In this document: piece after piece, positions 50,478 through 59,901 of the stretch
How the letters are laid out: each line of letters opens with the position of its first letter
Position numbering within the stretch: the stretch's first letter is position 1
Made by a program: the position numbers and the translations under genes
Notes under the pieces: generated by a model
Database searches by the model: none
What the model was told of the DNA's origin: nothing
The model's input: the letters and a program-made list of their open reading frames with translations, nothing else
Assembly: GCF_035277725.1 (NCBI RefSeq)
Contig: NZ_DATEJY010000124.1
Location: forward strand, 1-64,000
Direction of reading: 5' to 3'
DNA: 64,000 nucleotides
DNA from: Dyella_B sp035277725
GTDB taxonomy: Bacteria > Pseudomonadota > Gammaproteobacteria > Xanthomonadales > Rhodanobacteraceae

Positions 50478-50974
50478 ATCTCGTACTCAAATGCTTGGCA
50501 GGCATCCTGGCCGCGCTATTGATCGCAGCGCTGGCCGTGATCGCTTGGCAGCGTCACGAAACCACATCCCTGTCGTCCCGCCTGACCAAAGCCGAGGCCA
50601 ATACCTTCGCCGCGTTGTTTGATGCATCGGCCATGCGGCGCGACGTGAAGATCGTCACCCAGTACGTGGACCGCGTGCGCGTGGTCCACGACACCACGCA
50701 AACGCTTCAGCGGGAGATTCCGACCTATGTCACGCCTGCCACAGATCGCGCTTTTCCTTTGCCTCGCGGCTTTGTCCGCGTGCACGACGCCGCCGCTACG
50801 CATGGCTTGCCCGGCCCTGCCCGAGATACTGATGCGCAGGCCTCCGACATTACAGCCTCTCGCGCCGCCGACGTCATCGCCGCCAACTACGGCACCTGTC
50901 TTGAAATCCGCGAGCAGTTGAATGCGGTGCTGGATCGACTTGAAGCGCCCCCTAACAGCGAACCGACACCATGA
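50474..50974 (+). CDS. Rz-like i-spanin
   Basis: 166 residues. N-terminal anchor CLAGILAALLIAALAVIAW followed by a helical periplasmic region; TQYVDRVRVVHDTTQTLQREIPTYVT is shared with the prophage 1 Rz. ATGA overlap with the methyltransferase. Contains a nested Rz1. Confidence 0.85.
   Translation: MNLVLKCLAGILAALLIAALAVIAWQRHETTSLSSRLTKAEANTFAALFDASAMRRDVKIVTQYVDRVRVVHDTTQTLQREIPTYVTPATDRAFPLPRGFVRVHDAAATHGLPGPARDTDAQASDITASRAADVIAANYGTCLEIREQLNAVLDRLEAPPNSEPTP
50727..50921 (+). CDS. Rz1-like o-spanin lipoprotein, nested
   Basis: 64 residues inside Rz, +1 frame. Signal peptide with lipobox LSAC and a Pro-rich mature part (TTPPLRMACPALPEIL). Counterpart of 13159-13353. Confidence 0.85.
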   Translation: MSRLPQIALFLCLAALSACTTPPLRMACPALPEILMRRPPTLQPLAPPTSSPPTTAPVLKSASS

Positions 50975-51396
50975 ATAAGCCAGAGCGCTTCCGTGTCGCC
51001 TTGCTCGCTGCATTGCCGGATCTCGCCAACGATCCGCAGCGTCTGTCGATCTTTGTGGAGAAAGGCAAGCTCGTTGCCACTGGTACCGAAAACGCGGGGT
51101 GGCAATACAGCTACCAGCTCACCGCGATCCTGCAGGACTTCGCGGGCGACATGGATGGCTTGGCCAAGGCAGTCATCGCCTGGGTGGCGGTGGAACAGCC
51201 CGACATGCTGAAGAACCCGGCGCAGGCCGAGCGCGGCATTCGTTTCGAGTGCGAACTGATGACCTCCGAGCTAGCCGACGTCGTCATCGAAATCGATCTC
51301 ACCGAAGCTATCTACGCCAACAACGACGGCACGTTGAATCATCCCGCCGAGCCCCCGGCTGACCCGACAAGCGCATGGCTGTGGCCGACGACCTGA
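50971..51396 (+). CDS. R: Tail completion protein R
   Basis: 141 residues. MNKPERFRVALLAALPDLANDPQRLSIFVEKG, WQYSYQLTAILQDFAGD. ATGA overlap with Rz; overlaps S by 22 bp. Confidence 0.9.
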   Translation: MNKPERFRVALLAALPDLANDPQRLSIFVEKGKLVATGTENAGWQYSYQLTAILQDFAGDMDGLAKAVIAWVAVEQPDMLKNPAQAERGIRFECELMTSELADVVIEIDLTEAIYANNDGTLNHPAEPPADPTSAWLWPTT

Positions 51397-51845
51397 CGCA
51401 ACTGGAACTGTGGGCCGCACCACTGCTGGCCAAGCTTGCGCCGGCGCAACGGCGGCAGCTCGCGCGCGCGATCGCCCTCGATCTGCGCCGCGCGCAACAG
51501 CAGCGCATCGCCGCCCAGGTGGCGCCGGACGGCACGCCCTACACTGCACGCAAGCGCGCTCCCACACTGCGCGGGAAGCGTGGTGCGATCCGGCGTCGAA
51601 ACGGGGACATGTTCGTTAAGCTTCGCACCGCGCGATGGCTGAAAACGAACGTCACCAGCGAAGGCACAGAAGTGGGCTTTTTCGGACGCGTGGCCCGTCT
51701 GGCGCGCGTACATCAGGAAGGTGGCAGGGATCGTGTGGCGCCGGATGGGCCGACGGCAAGGTATCCCGCTCGGCCGTTATTGGGGTTCACCACTGCCGAT
51801 AGCCAATTGATACGCGACTGCGCTTTGAAATTCCTGCACTCATAA
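51375..51845 (+). CDS. S: Tail completion protein S
   Basis: 156 residues. LTQLELWAAPLLAKLAPAQRRQLARAIALDLRRAQQQRIAAQ start, RVHQEGGRDRV and YPARPLLGFTTAD. Followed by an inverted accessory gene where V would be expected, as in prophage 1. Confidence 0.9.
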   Translation: MAVADDLTQLELWAAPLLAKLAPAQRRQLARAIALDLRRAQQQRIAAQVAPDGTPYTARKRAPTLRGKRGAIRRRNGDMFVKLRTARWLKTNVTSEGTEVGFFGRVARLARVHQEGGRDRVAPDGPTARYPARPLLGFTTADSQLIRDCALKFLHS

Positions 51846-51867
51846 GTGATTCACCCCGCCAAAGGAA

Positions 51868-53949
51868 TCAAATCGAGCGATCGGCTCCCTTCGCCAACGA
51901 CCTGATCTTTGAAACTTCAAAATACAAGTCACACGTACCGTAGGTCATATGCCTGTATCTCCAGAGCGTGTCTCTGAAGCTGTCCGCCCCTGTTACTTCG
52001 TCCAGGAAAATTAAGAGCTGGGGCACGCTCACGAACCAACAGTTAAAAAAGGGCTGATGGACCTCAGCTTTACCATCGTACGCCTTCGAAAACTGTTCTC
52101 TAATCTCCCCTAGCGCTTCGTTCATCTCTTTGAAGCGCTTGGCGTAGCTCACATCTTTTGAGTTGAACTCAACCCTGAGCGTAGCTTCCAAGAAGTGCTT
52201 CAACATTATCCGATCCTGGAAGCTGCCAAAGTCCATCAATCCGACGGCAACTCTCTCGACACCGCGTCCGTCAAGCGAAAGATGATGCCGCATTATGTCG
52301 CGTGTGAGGTCCAACGATCCGGCTTGGACAATACGTAGCTCATGCCACCCGAGTTGGGCCTGTGCCGCGAGCAAACTTCCGGCAAGATCCAATAAAAGAT
52401 CAGCATCCGAGCCGGCCCTAGCCCGCCGAGTCAAAGATTTCTTTTTCAGTTCCATGAAGACTAAATCTTTCGATGTTATTGCGACTAAATCGCACTCACC
52501 TTCCTCGCCAGCCAGACTATAGCTGCCGCTCACTGATGGAACGCCATGGCCCGCGAGTTCCGCTTGGATAAAGCCTTCAACAGCCAATCCAACTTTCTTG
52601 TCGAATTCGTGACAATGGTCTCGCAAAGATGTCATTAGTGCTTCTAGATATCCCCAGCCGCACATTGACCGATCAACTATCAGATAGCGACCTCCCGAGC
52701 GCCGAATGAGCGGCTTGAGGTAAAAGTCTGCGCCTCTTGCTCTATCCGTTGGCATCGGTGCGTCTGTCGGCCGAGAGAACTTCTGATTTGGCCCTTCTAG
52801 GGGATGGGACAGCACGTCACGAAGGAAAGTAGTTACTCTATTTCCGGGAATATGCCGAAGAGCTCGCTTAATATTTGCTTCTTCTACGATTACTGGCCCT
52901 CGGACGTCATGCATTGGATCCACAAGATGACCGATTACGTCGAAGGCATCATCTAGCGACCATCCCCCAGGGGTGATAGCGCCACCATCTAAAAACGCAA
53001 GCGCTCCTCGGCAAAGCTTCAACACATCCGAACTTCGCAACTGTGGAAATCGAAAGATTGAATCGTAAAGCGCTTGTTCCTGGAGGAATTTTATTAGGCC
53101 CGTTGCATCAAAACCAAACCAAGCAGAATGGGTGTATGGCTGGACATCAATGACTGCAGCATATCCTGTGACTAGCTTCAACAGTCTAGGCCAGTGGCTA
53201 TCAAAATTTAAATATGGCTTCCTCCCATCAATATGCTTAACTGCGAGCTGAAGTAGATAACCCCAAGGAACTTGAGGCGCACCTCCTCCCGTCACAGAGA
53301 TATTGGGAACGATATGATATCTCTGCATGTCAGCATCATAGACCGGCGATATAAATTCAAAGATTTTTCTAGCTAGGTTGAGCCCTCCAAGTTGAGATAC
53401 GAGCTTCTCTATTTCTGCGACTAACGCAGTTTCTGCCGCATCTTCCAAACCAATGAAATCAGGAGCCAACCGGATACCGTACCCGAGGCTATCGAGAAAC
53501 TTACCGGCTCTCGCCACAGCAAATTCACGCGCATAAATTTGCTCGTTATTTGTCTGCCTCCAATTGCTTACTTCAATGTGATCCCGCGCCGCCCGGATTG
53601 CAGCCCTCCAATCATTTGGGCCTTCACAATTTCTCGTTTCATTACCACGCAGCGCATCCTGAAGGTGGCTGATAACCTCAAAATAGGGATCTAGCGCCAC
53701 ACCGCGAATAACGTGCTCTCTAATTAGATCCGCCTTGAGCGTCCGGCAAAGACGCCACGCTTCTGAACGACTACTGATAAAGCTGCTTCGGATGCGTTCG
53801 TAGAGTGCATCCGAAACCGTATTGAGCTGGTGAACGGTGGTTTGAAAATCTAAACCGACATATGCGTAAAGGCGCTCCAGATCACCCCCGCAACCCTCAA
53901 TAAGGGACGGCGTTGCGTCAACAATTCCGCGAATTTCCTGAAGCTCCAT
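51868..53949 (-). CDS. Large accessory protein with PD-(D/E)XK-like nuclease motif
   Basis: 693 residues from ATG 53949 (GGGGTACGGG upstream; a GTG at 53967 is an alternative). Inverted in the late region and clearly AT-richer. Residues ~470-510 contain D487-x12-E500-L-K502 (ECDLVAI ... VFMELKKKS), the pattern of a restriction-endonuclease-like core as in Mrr/NERD-type nucleases. The first ~460 residues are mostly helical and unrecognised; the last ~180 also. No methyltransferase or other partner is adjacent. Probably an accessory defence or exclusion gene; the activity is inferred from one motif. Confidence 0.7.
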   Translation of the reverse strand: MELQEIRGIVDATPSLIEGCGGDLERLYAYVGLDFQTTVHQLNTVSDALYERIRSSFISSRSEAWRLCRTLKADLIREHVIRGVALDPYFEVISHLQDALRGNETRNCEGPNDWRAAIRAARDHIEVSNWRQTNNEQIYAREFAVARAGKFLDSLGYGIRLAPDFIGLEDAAETALVAEIEKLVSQLGGLNLARKIFEFISPVYDADMQRYHIVPNISVTGGGAPQVPWGYLLQLAVKHIDGRKPYLNFDSHWPRLLKLVTGYAAVIDVQPYTHSAWFGFDATGLIKFLQEQALYDSIFRFPQLRSSDVLKLCRGALAFLDGGAITPGGWSLDDAFDVIGHLVDPMHDVRGPVIVEEANIKRALRHIPGNRVTTFLRDVLSHPLEGPNQKFSRPTDAPMPTDRARGADFYLKPLIRRSGGRYLIVDRSMCGWGYLEALMTSLRDHCHEFDKKVGLAVEGFIQAELAGHGVPSVSGSYSLAGEEGECDLVAITSKDLVFMELKKKSLTRRARAGSDADLLLDLAGSLLAAQAQLGWHELRIVQAGSLDLTRDIMRHHLSLDGRGVERVAVGLMDFGSFQDRIMLKHFLEATLRVEFNSKDVSYAKRFKEMNEALGEIREQFSKAYDGKAEVHQPFFNCWFVSVPQLLIFLDEVTGADSFRDTLWRYRHMTYGTCDLYFEVSKIRSLAKGADRSI

Positions 53950-54018
53950 ATCCCGTACCCCTGTCACGCTTATCTAGCGATGGTCAAATAATAGGAGCAT
54001 CGGCTACTCCAGTGAATT

Positions 54019-54042
54019 GTTCTGCGTTGCGCAATACAGAAC
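54019..54042 (+). promoter_or_regulatory. Late-operator dyad before V (GTTCTG-N12-CAGAAC)
   Basis: Perfect arms GTTCTG (54019-54024) and CAGAAC (54037-54042), identical to 44995-45018 and with the same 12-bp spacing but a different spacer sequence. It is 36 bp before the first V start codon, the position of the P2 late promoter for V. Confidence 0.7.
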
Positions 54043-54078
54043 GAACTACAGCTGCGCGTTGGCATCTATGTCCGCAGC

Positions 54079-54672
54079 ATGCTGAACATGCCCGATGACA
54101 TCCTGCGCCAACTCGCCAACCTGATCCGCTTCGGCACGGTGCAAGCCGTCGCCGGTAAGCGCGTGCAGGTCCAAGTCGGCGGTTTGCTCACGCGCCCAAT
54201 TCCATGGCTATCCGCGCGCGCCGGCAAAACCAAGACATGGTCGCCGCCGGATATCGGCGAGCAAGTCCTGGTGCTCTCGCCCAATGGTGACTTGGGTGCA
54301 GCCATTGCGATCGGCGGCATCTTTTGCGACGCCTTCGACATTCCCGACGACGCCAACGCCAACACGGTCGTCATGGCCTTCGGCGATGGTGCGGTGTTGC
54401 TCTATGACCAGGCCGCGCATCTCCTCAAGGGAAAGCTGCCCGCCACGGGTCGCGTGGAAATCACCGCGCCAGGCGGCTTCACCTTGACCGGCAATGTGGA
54501 CATTGACGGTCAGCTCAGCGTGTCGCACGCGGCGACCTTCGAGCAAACCGTTCACGCCCGGCAGGACGTCACCAGCGACGCAGACGTCAAGGCCGGCAAC
54601 ATCAGCCTCACCAATCACCCGCACGGCTTGGTGAAGAGCGGCACTGACACAAGCGGGAAGCCACTGCCATGA
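54079..54672 (+). CDS. V: Baseplate spike protein V
   Basis: 197 residues (ATG 54079 or 54088). DDILRQLANLIRFGTVQAV, KTWSPPDIGEQVLVLSPNGD, ITAPGGFTLTGNVDIDGQL and the tip HPHG, the HxH metal site of gpV-like spikes, with complete C-terminus. Canonical position ahead of W and J. Overlaps W by 4 bp. Confidence 0.93.
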   Translation: MLNMPDDILRQLANLIRFGTVQAVAGKRVQVQVGGLLTRPIPWLSARAGKTKTWSPPDIGEQVLVLSPNGDLGAAIAIGGIFCDAFDIPDDANANTVVMAFGDGAVLLYDQAAHLLKGKLPATGRVEITAPGGFTLTGNVDIDGQLSVSHAATFEQTVHARQDVTSDADVKAGNISLTNHPHGLVKSGTDTSGKPLP

Positions 54673-55028
54673 TGGGCATGGACGCACGCACCGGCAAAGC
54701 CTTGAATGGCGACGCGCACCTGGCGCAGTCCATCGCCGACATTCTTTCCACGCCCGTGGGCACGCGCCTTATGCGCCGCGACTACGGCAGCCGTGTTCCA
54801 GACCTGATCGACGCACCGGCCAATGCCGCCACGCGTGTGCAGCTCTACGCGGCGACCGCCACCGCGCTGATGCGCTGGGAGCCACGCATTACGGTGAAGC
54901 GTGTTGCGCTGTCCGTGGTCGATGCAATGGCCGGCCGCTGGGTGCTGGACCTGATGGGTACTCGCGCCGACACGGGCGCCGCGGTGGAGCTGTCCGTCCC
55001 TGTCACGCTGCCCGGAGCGCGCGCATGA
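54669..55028 (+). CDS. W: Baseplate protein W
   Basis: 119 residues, gp25-like. GKALNGDAHLAQSIADILSTPVGTRLMRRDYGS and LYAATATALMRWEPRITV. Overlaps V and J by 4 bp each, a tightly coupled operon. Confidence 0.93.
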   Translation: MMGMDARTGKALNGDAHLAQSIADILSTPVGTRLMRRDYGSRVPDLIDAPANAATRVQLYAATATALMRWEPRITVKRVALSVVDAMAGRWVLDLMGTRADTGAAVELSVPVTLPGARA

Positions 55029-55909
55029 CGGACGCCATCCAGCTCAATCAGCTCCCGCTGCCGGATGTCGTGGAATCGCTCGATTACGAGGCGATTCTCG
55101 CGATGGCCGAAAACCGCATGACGCAGCTTTGGCCCGCCTACACCGCCACGGTGGAATCGGACCCGATCCGCAAGAATCTTCAGGTGCTCGCATACATCGT
55201 GCTGCAGGAGCGCCAAAAGAAAAACGACGATGCGCGCGCGTGCTTCTTGCCCACGGCACGCGGCAAGGACCTGGACAACTGGGCGGCCAACCTTGGCGTG
55301 AAACGTCTGCTGATCAGCCCGGCCATTCCCGAAAAGGGTATCGCGGCCGTCTACGAGTCCGACGACGATCTCCTGTACCGCTGCCAGCTTGCGCCGTCCG
55401 GTTACTCCACCGCCGGCCCGGCCGATGCCTACGAATTTCTGGCGCGCAGTGCGTCCGGCCAGGTGCTCGATGCCAAGGTCACCAGCCCTGAACCCGGCAC
55501 GGTGGTGGTGTCGGTCATGGCACGCGATGGCGATGGCACACCCTGGCCGGAACTGCTGCAAACCGTCACCGACTACATCACAGTGAAAACGCGGCGCCTG
55601 CTCACCGACAAGGTCATCGTGCAGGCGGTGGTGAGCCGTCCTTTCGCCCTGGCCGCACGGCTCCTGTTCTTTGCCGGTCCCGATTCGGATGTGGTGCTGC
55701 AGGCGGCGAAAGACAGCGTGGCCAAGTACCTCGCCGAGTCGCGCCGTATCGGCCGCAACATCACGCTCTCCGGTCTCTATGCCGCGCTAAAAGTGCCCGG
55801 CGTGGAAGACGTCCTCGACCTGACACCGAACGCCACGCTCGTGGTGAGCGACACCGAAGCGGCCTACTGCACCCGCGTGACGATCACGCCGGGAGGCGTG
55901 GGTGAATAA
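55025..55909 (+). CDS. J: Baseplate assembly protein J
   Basis: 294 residues. IQLNQLPLPDVVESLDYEAILAMAENR, ESDPIRKNLQVLAYIVLQERQKKND, ARGKDLDNWAANLGVKRL. Overlaps I by 8 bp, as in prophage 1. Confidence 0.93.
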   Translation: MTDAIQLNQLPLPDVVESLDYEAILAMAENRMTQLWPAYTATVESDPIRKNLQVLAYIVLQERQKKNDDARACFLPTARGKDLDNWAANLGVKRLLISPAIPEKGIAAVYESDDDLLYRCQLAPSGYSTAGPADAYEFLARSASGQVLDAKVTSPEPGTVVVSVMARDGDGTPWPELLQTVTDYITVKTRRLLTDKVIVQAVVSRPFALAARLLFFAGPDSDVVLQAAKDSVAKYLAESRRIGRNITLSGLYAALKVPGVEDVLDLTPNATLVVSDTEAAYCTRVTITPGGVGE

Positions 55910-56444
55910 TCTTCTGCCGCCCAACGCCACGCCGATGGAACGCGCGTTCGCACAGGTCTGCGCGGATCTGCTCGGCTTCGAGACATCCCTGGCCACGCTC
56001 GCCAATCCCGACACGATCCCGGCCAAGTTCCTGCCATGGCTTGCCTGGTCGCTCGGTGTGCGCAGTTGGAAGCCGTACTGGTCCGAAGCCGTCAAGCGCA
56101 TGCGCGTGCGCCACGCGCTCGCCATCGCGCGTCAGCAAGGCACCGCGCAATCGGTGGAGGATGTGGTCGCGTCCTTTGGCGGTCACGTCGTGGTGCGCCC
56201 GTGGTTCGAGCAGGAACCCGAAGGCGAGCCGTACACCTTCCAACTGACCTTAACGCTGACGGATGACGCGCAGGACACCTCCGCGGCGTTTGTCGATGAC
56301 GTCATCGCTGAAGTCAGCCGCACGAAATCCGCGCGCGACCACTTCACGTTTACCCAAGGGCTCAACGCCCGCGCGAGCGTGGGCGTGATCGCCACCGGCC
56401 GCGCGGTGGCGTATGCGCACCTTCAATTCGCGGGAGCCGTCTAA
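55902..56444 (+). CDS. I: Tail/baseplate protein I
   Basis: 180 residues, GTG start. NNLLPPNATPMERAFAQVCADLLG, FLPWLAWSLGVRSWKPYW, ARQQGTAQSVEDVVASFGG. Directly followed by H. Confidence 0.92.
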   Translation: MNNLLPPNATPMERAFAQVCADLLGFETSLATLANPDTIPAKFLPWLAWSLGVRSWKPYWSEAVKRMRVRHALAIARQQGTAQSVEDVVASFGGHVVVRPWFEQEPEGEPYTFQLTLTLTDDAQDTSAAFVDDVIAEVSRTKSARDHFTFTQGLNARASVGVIATGRAVAYAHLQFAGAV

Positions 56445-56445
56445 C

Positions 56446-57915
56446 GTGGCCGCTTTACTGTTCTCCATCACCGACGCCGGCCGCGCCGCGCTGCGCAACG
56501 CCCAAGGCGATGGCACCAACGCCGTGCGCATCGCGTACGCCACGGTCACCGCGAGCGCCTTCCCATCGGGCCAACCGGTGCCGGATGAAATCAAACGCAT
56601 CGCGTCGATTGCCGGCGGCGCGACGGCGGCGGACACGATCCACGTCACGATCAGCGACGCGAGCAAAGACGTCTACAGCGTGCGCGGCTTCGGGTTTTAT
56701 CTCGCGGACGGGACGCTGTTTGCGTCCTACGGCCAAGCCGACGTCATCGTGGAAAAATCCGCCGGTGCCGTGATGCTGCTTGCGTGCGACGTGCAGTTCG
56801 CATCGGTATCGGCCAGTCAAATCACGTTCGGCGATACCACCTTCGTCAATCCTGCCGCCACCACCGACACACTCGGCGTCGTGAAGCTCGCCAGCGACGA
56901 CGAGGCGAAGGCCGGGCGCGACGCGCAAAAGGCGCTGACGTCCACCAACCTGCTGGCCGCCTTGAATACACGGCTCGGCAACGGCGCACCGACCGATTAC
57001 GCGAAACGGCTGTTGGCCATCGCGACCAATGCGGACTTTCTCAACACCATCGGCCCGACCTTTCCGCCATCCAAGCACACACATGCGATGGATGATGTGG
57101 TCGGCCTGGTCGCCGCACTCGCCGCCAAGCTCGATGCACGCGTGCGTTACGTGCCGGGGCAAATCATCGTCACCGCTGGCCAACAAGCACCGCCCTACAC
57201 GCTGCTGTGCAACGGTGCCGCCATCTCACGTACACAGTACGCCGATCTCTTCGCCGCCATCGGCACCACCTACGGTGCGGGTGATGGGGTGACCACGTTC
57301 AACGTGCCACGCCTTGGCGAAGGCACGGTGATCAAGGCCACCCTCGATGCCAGCAAGGTGGGCACGTACAGCGCCGGTGCGTTGCTGACGCACACGCACG
57401 GCGCGAGCGCCGCGACGGCCGGTGATCACGCTCACACCGTGACGCTCACGGCCGGCGGCAGCCACAGTCACGGGGCGAGTGCGAGCGGTGTGGGGGACCA
57501 CGCCCACGGTGCGTGGACGGATGGACAAGGCAACCACGCGCACAGCGGTTCCACCGACGCGCAAGGCCAACACTCCCACGTCACGCTCAACAACCTGTTT
57601 GGCGACGGCTCGGGATCGAGCTACGTCGGCGGCGGTGGTCCTGCGTTCCGCAGCACGCAGCGGCAAACGAACGACGCCGGCAACCACGCGCACAACTTCG
57701 GTACCGACTGGCAAGGCAACCACGGTCACAACATCGGCATGAACGGTGCCGGTGCGCACTCGCACACCATCTCGATCGCTGCGGTCGGCGATCACGGTCA
57801 CAGCGCGACGCTCGCCAACGGCGGCAGCCACAGCCACACGCTCACCATCGCCGCAGCCGGCGGCAGCGACAACCTCGCCGCCGGTACGCACATGTTCCAT
57901 TTCATCGCTTACTGA
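56446..57915 (+). CDS. H: Tail fibre protein (gpH-like) with collar domain and His-rich tip
   Basis: 489 residues from GTG 56446 with GGGAG ~10 bp upstream. N-terminal attachment domain (LLFSITDAGRAALRNAQGDG), collar domain (LLCNGAAISRTQYADLFAAIGTTYGAGDG in part), then HxH repeats. Shorter than the prophage 1 fibre by ~40 residues in the middle, with an almost identical tip. Confidence 0.88.
   Translation: MAALLFSITDAGRAALRNAQGDGTNAVRIAYATVTASAFPSGQPVPDEIKRIASIAGGATAADTIHVTISDASKDVYSVRGFGFYLADGTLFASYGQADVIVEKSAGAVMLLACDVQFASVSASQITFGDTTFVNPAATTDTLGVVKLASDDEAKAGRDAQKALTSTNLLAALNTRLGNGAPTDYAKRLLAIATNADFLNTIGPTFPPSKHTHAMDDVVGLVAALAAKLDARVRYVPGQIIVTAGQQAPPYTLLCNGAAISRTQYADLFAAIGTTYGAGDGVTTFNVPRLGEGTVIKATLDASKVGTYSAGALLTHTHGASAATAGDHAHTVTLTAGGSHSHGASASGVGDHAHGAWTDGQGNHAHSGSTDAQGQHSHVTLNNLFGDGSGSSYVGGGGPAFRSTQRQTNDAGNHAHNFGTDWQGNHGHNIGMNGAGAHSHTISIAAVGDHGHSATLANGGSHSHTLTIAAAGGSDNLAAGTHMFHFIAY
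57395..57860 (+). repeat. Tandem HxH-rich repeats in the fibre tip
   Basis: About ten units (THGAS, GDHAHT, GSHSHG, GDHAHG, GNHAHS, GQHSHV, GNHAHN, GNHGHN, GAHSHT, GDHGHS, GSHSHT). Arranged as in prophage 1 at 18490-18950. Confidence 0.85.
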
Positions 57916-57928
57916 TTGGAGGTCACGC

Positions 57929-58627
57929 ATGGATGACAACGACACCTCGTCGCTACCCGCGTCGAAAGCGGCCTACAGCTTCGACGACACCACGCGCGAG
58001 TATCTCGGTGTCGTGGAGGTGTTTCTCTCGCCGCTGGAAGCCACCTATTTCCTGCCGCGCAATGTCGTGGAAATGCCGCCGCCCTCAAAGCTCGGCACGC
58101 ACGAACGCGCGCGACTCAACCCCGCCGGCACAGCGTGGGAGATCGTCCCGGATTTTCGCCGCTGCATGCTGTGGGAGACCGCCACCGGCACCCCGACCGC
58201 CAACACCCTCGCGCTCGGCGAGGCGCTGCCGCCCGGCGTCACGGCCGAACCGCCGCCCGTCCTGCGTAGCGATACACCGCTGACGAATGTGTGGGACGAC
58301 ACGTCGCATACCTGGCGTCAGCTGCCCGATTTCAGCCGCACGCCCGTGTGGTCCAAAGCCACCGGGCAGCGCGCGGTACCTCCCCCACCACGCGAGCCAT
58401 TGCCCGACACGCTCACGACGATGGCACCGCCTGCCGTGAGCGCACACCAGGCGCCGCAGTGGAACGACCTGCACGAGGGCTGGGGCATCGTCGCGGACTA
58501 TCGCGGCATCACCTACTGGACCGCTGACGGCACGCACCACGTCATCGAGGCGCTGGGCGTCGAACCACCGGCCGATGCGCTCACCGCGCCGCCGATCCTC
58601 TCCGCGCCCGACGGCAGCGCGGCCTGA
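57929..58627 (+). CDS. Tail fibre partner/assembly-like protein
   Basis: 232 residues; TTGGAGGTCACGC ribosome site. Three similar blocks (DDTTREYLGVVEVFLSPLEAT; WDDTSHTWRQLPDFSRTPVW; WNDLHEGWGIVADYRGITYW). Longer counterpart of 19023-19595. Likely fibre assembly or accessory tip protein. Confidence 0.65.
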   Translation: MDDNDTSSLPASKAAYSFDDTTREYLGVVEVFLSPLEATYFLPRNVVEMPPPSKLGTHERARLNPAGTAWEIVPDFRRCMLWETATGTPTANTLALGEALPPGVTAEPPPVLRSDTPLTNVWDDTSHTWRQLPDFSRTPVWSKATGQRAVPPPPREPLPDTLTTMAPPAVSAHQAPQWNDLHEGWGIVADYRGITYWTADGTHHVIEALGVEPPADALTAPPILSAPDGSAA

Positions 58628-58654
58628 TACCCCACCACCGACGAGGCTTAATCC

Positions 58655-59836
58655 ATGTCTACGGCTTACCACCACGGCGCGCGGATCGAAGAAACCACCG
58701 ACGCCCTACTCACTCTGCAAACGGTCTCCACCGCCGTGATCGGCATCGTCGTCACCGGCACGGATGCGGACGCCAACCGGTTTCCGCTGGACACACCGGT
58801 GCTGCTGACCCAAGCGAAAGACGGCATTGCCGCCGCCGGCATCAAGGGCACTCTGGCCCGCACGTTGCAGGACATCGACAACCAGGTGCGCTGCCCGGTG
58901 ATTGTCGTGCGTGTGGCGGAAGGCGAGGACGAGAAGAGCACCACCGCCAACGTCATCGGCACCGTCAATGCCCAAGGCCGCTACACGGGCTTGAAAGCCT
59001 TGCTGACGGCGGAGCAACGCGTGGGCCTTCGCCCGCGCCTGATCGGCGCACCGGGCTTGGACACCATGGAGGTGGCGCAGGAGATTGCCATCACCGCGAA
59101 GAAGCTCAGCGCCTTCGCCTATGCGTCCTGCCACGGCTGCACGACGATCACCGAAGCACTCGCCTACCGTAAGCAGTTCAGCGCACGCGAGCTGATGCTG
59201 ATCTGGCCGGGTTTCACCGGCTTCGACACCACGACCAAGACCACCGCGGCGGCGCAGACGATTGCCATCGCGCTGGGCCTGCGTGCGGCCATCGACCAGA
59301 CCACCGGTTGGCACAAGGTGATTTCCAACGTACCGGTGAATGGTGTGACTGGCATCAGCGCCGACGTGTACTTCGACTACCTCACCGAAGGCACCGACGC
59401 CGACCTCTTGAACGAAGCGGGCATCACCACGCTCATCCACCGCAACGGCTTCCGCTTCTGGGGTTCGCGCACGTGCGATGACGGTGACTACATCTTCGAG
59501 AGCTACACGCGCTCGGCGCAGATTGTCGCGGCGACGATCGGCGAAGGCGTGTTCGAGTACAGCGACAAACCCATGCACGCGAGCCTCGTGCGCGATCTGA
59601 TCGAAGCGATCAACGCCAAGCTGGGTGCCCTGGTCCGTGAAGGTTTTCTGCTTGGCGCGCGCTGCTGGTTCGATCCGTCGCTTAACGACAAGAGCAACGT
59701 CAAGGTCGGCAAGCTGAAACTCTCTTACGACTTTACGCCGGTACCGCCGATGGAAGACCTCACCTTGAGGCAGACCTTCACCGACAGCTACATCGCGGAC
59801 CTCATGACCGCGATCACGGCCACCAACAACGCCTAA
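58655..59836 (+). CDS. FI: Tail sheath protein (gpFI-like)
   Basis: 393 residues. MSTAYHHGARIEETTDALLTLQTVSTAVIGIV (family start), LIGAPGLDTMEV, FDYLTEGTDADLLNEAGITTLIHRNGFRFWGSRTC. No accessory gene lies between the fibre partner and FI here, in contrast to prophage 1. Confidence 0.95.
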   Translation: MSTAYHHGARIEETTDALLTLQTVSTAVIGIVVTGTDADANRFPLDTPVLLTQAKDGIAAAGIKGTLARTLQDIDNQVRCPVIVVRVAEGEDEKSTTANVIGTVNAQGRYTGLKALLTAEQRVGLRPRLIGAPGLDTMEVAQEIAITAKKLSAFAYASCHGCTTITEALAYRKQFSARELMLIWPGFTGFDTTTKTTAAAQTIAIALGLRAAIDQTTGWHKVISNVPVNGVTGISADVYFDYLTEGTDADLLNEAGITTLIHRNGFRFWGSRTCDDGDYIFESYTRSAQIVAATIGEGVFEYSDKPMHASLVRDLIEAINAKLGALVREGFLLGARCWFDPSLNDKSNVKVGKLKLSYDFTPVPPMEDLTLRQTFTDSYIADLMTAITATNNA

Positions 59837-59901
59837 AACTTGCCGGTGGCGACCGCCACCGGCAAGCCCCGGCTTCCCCATGACCATTTGAGGATAGCAC
59901 C

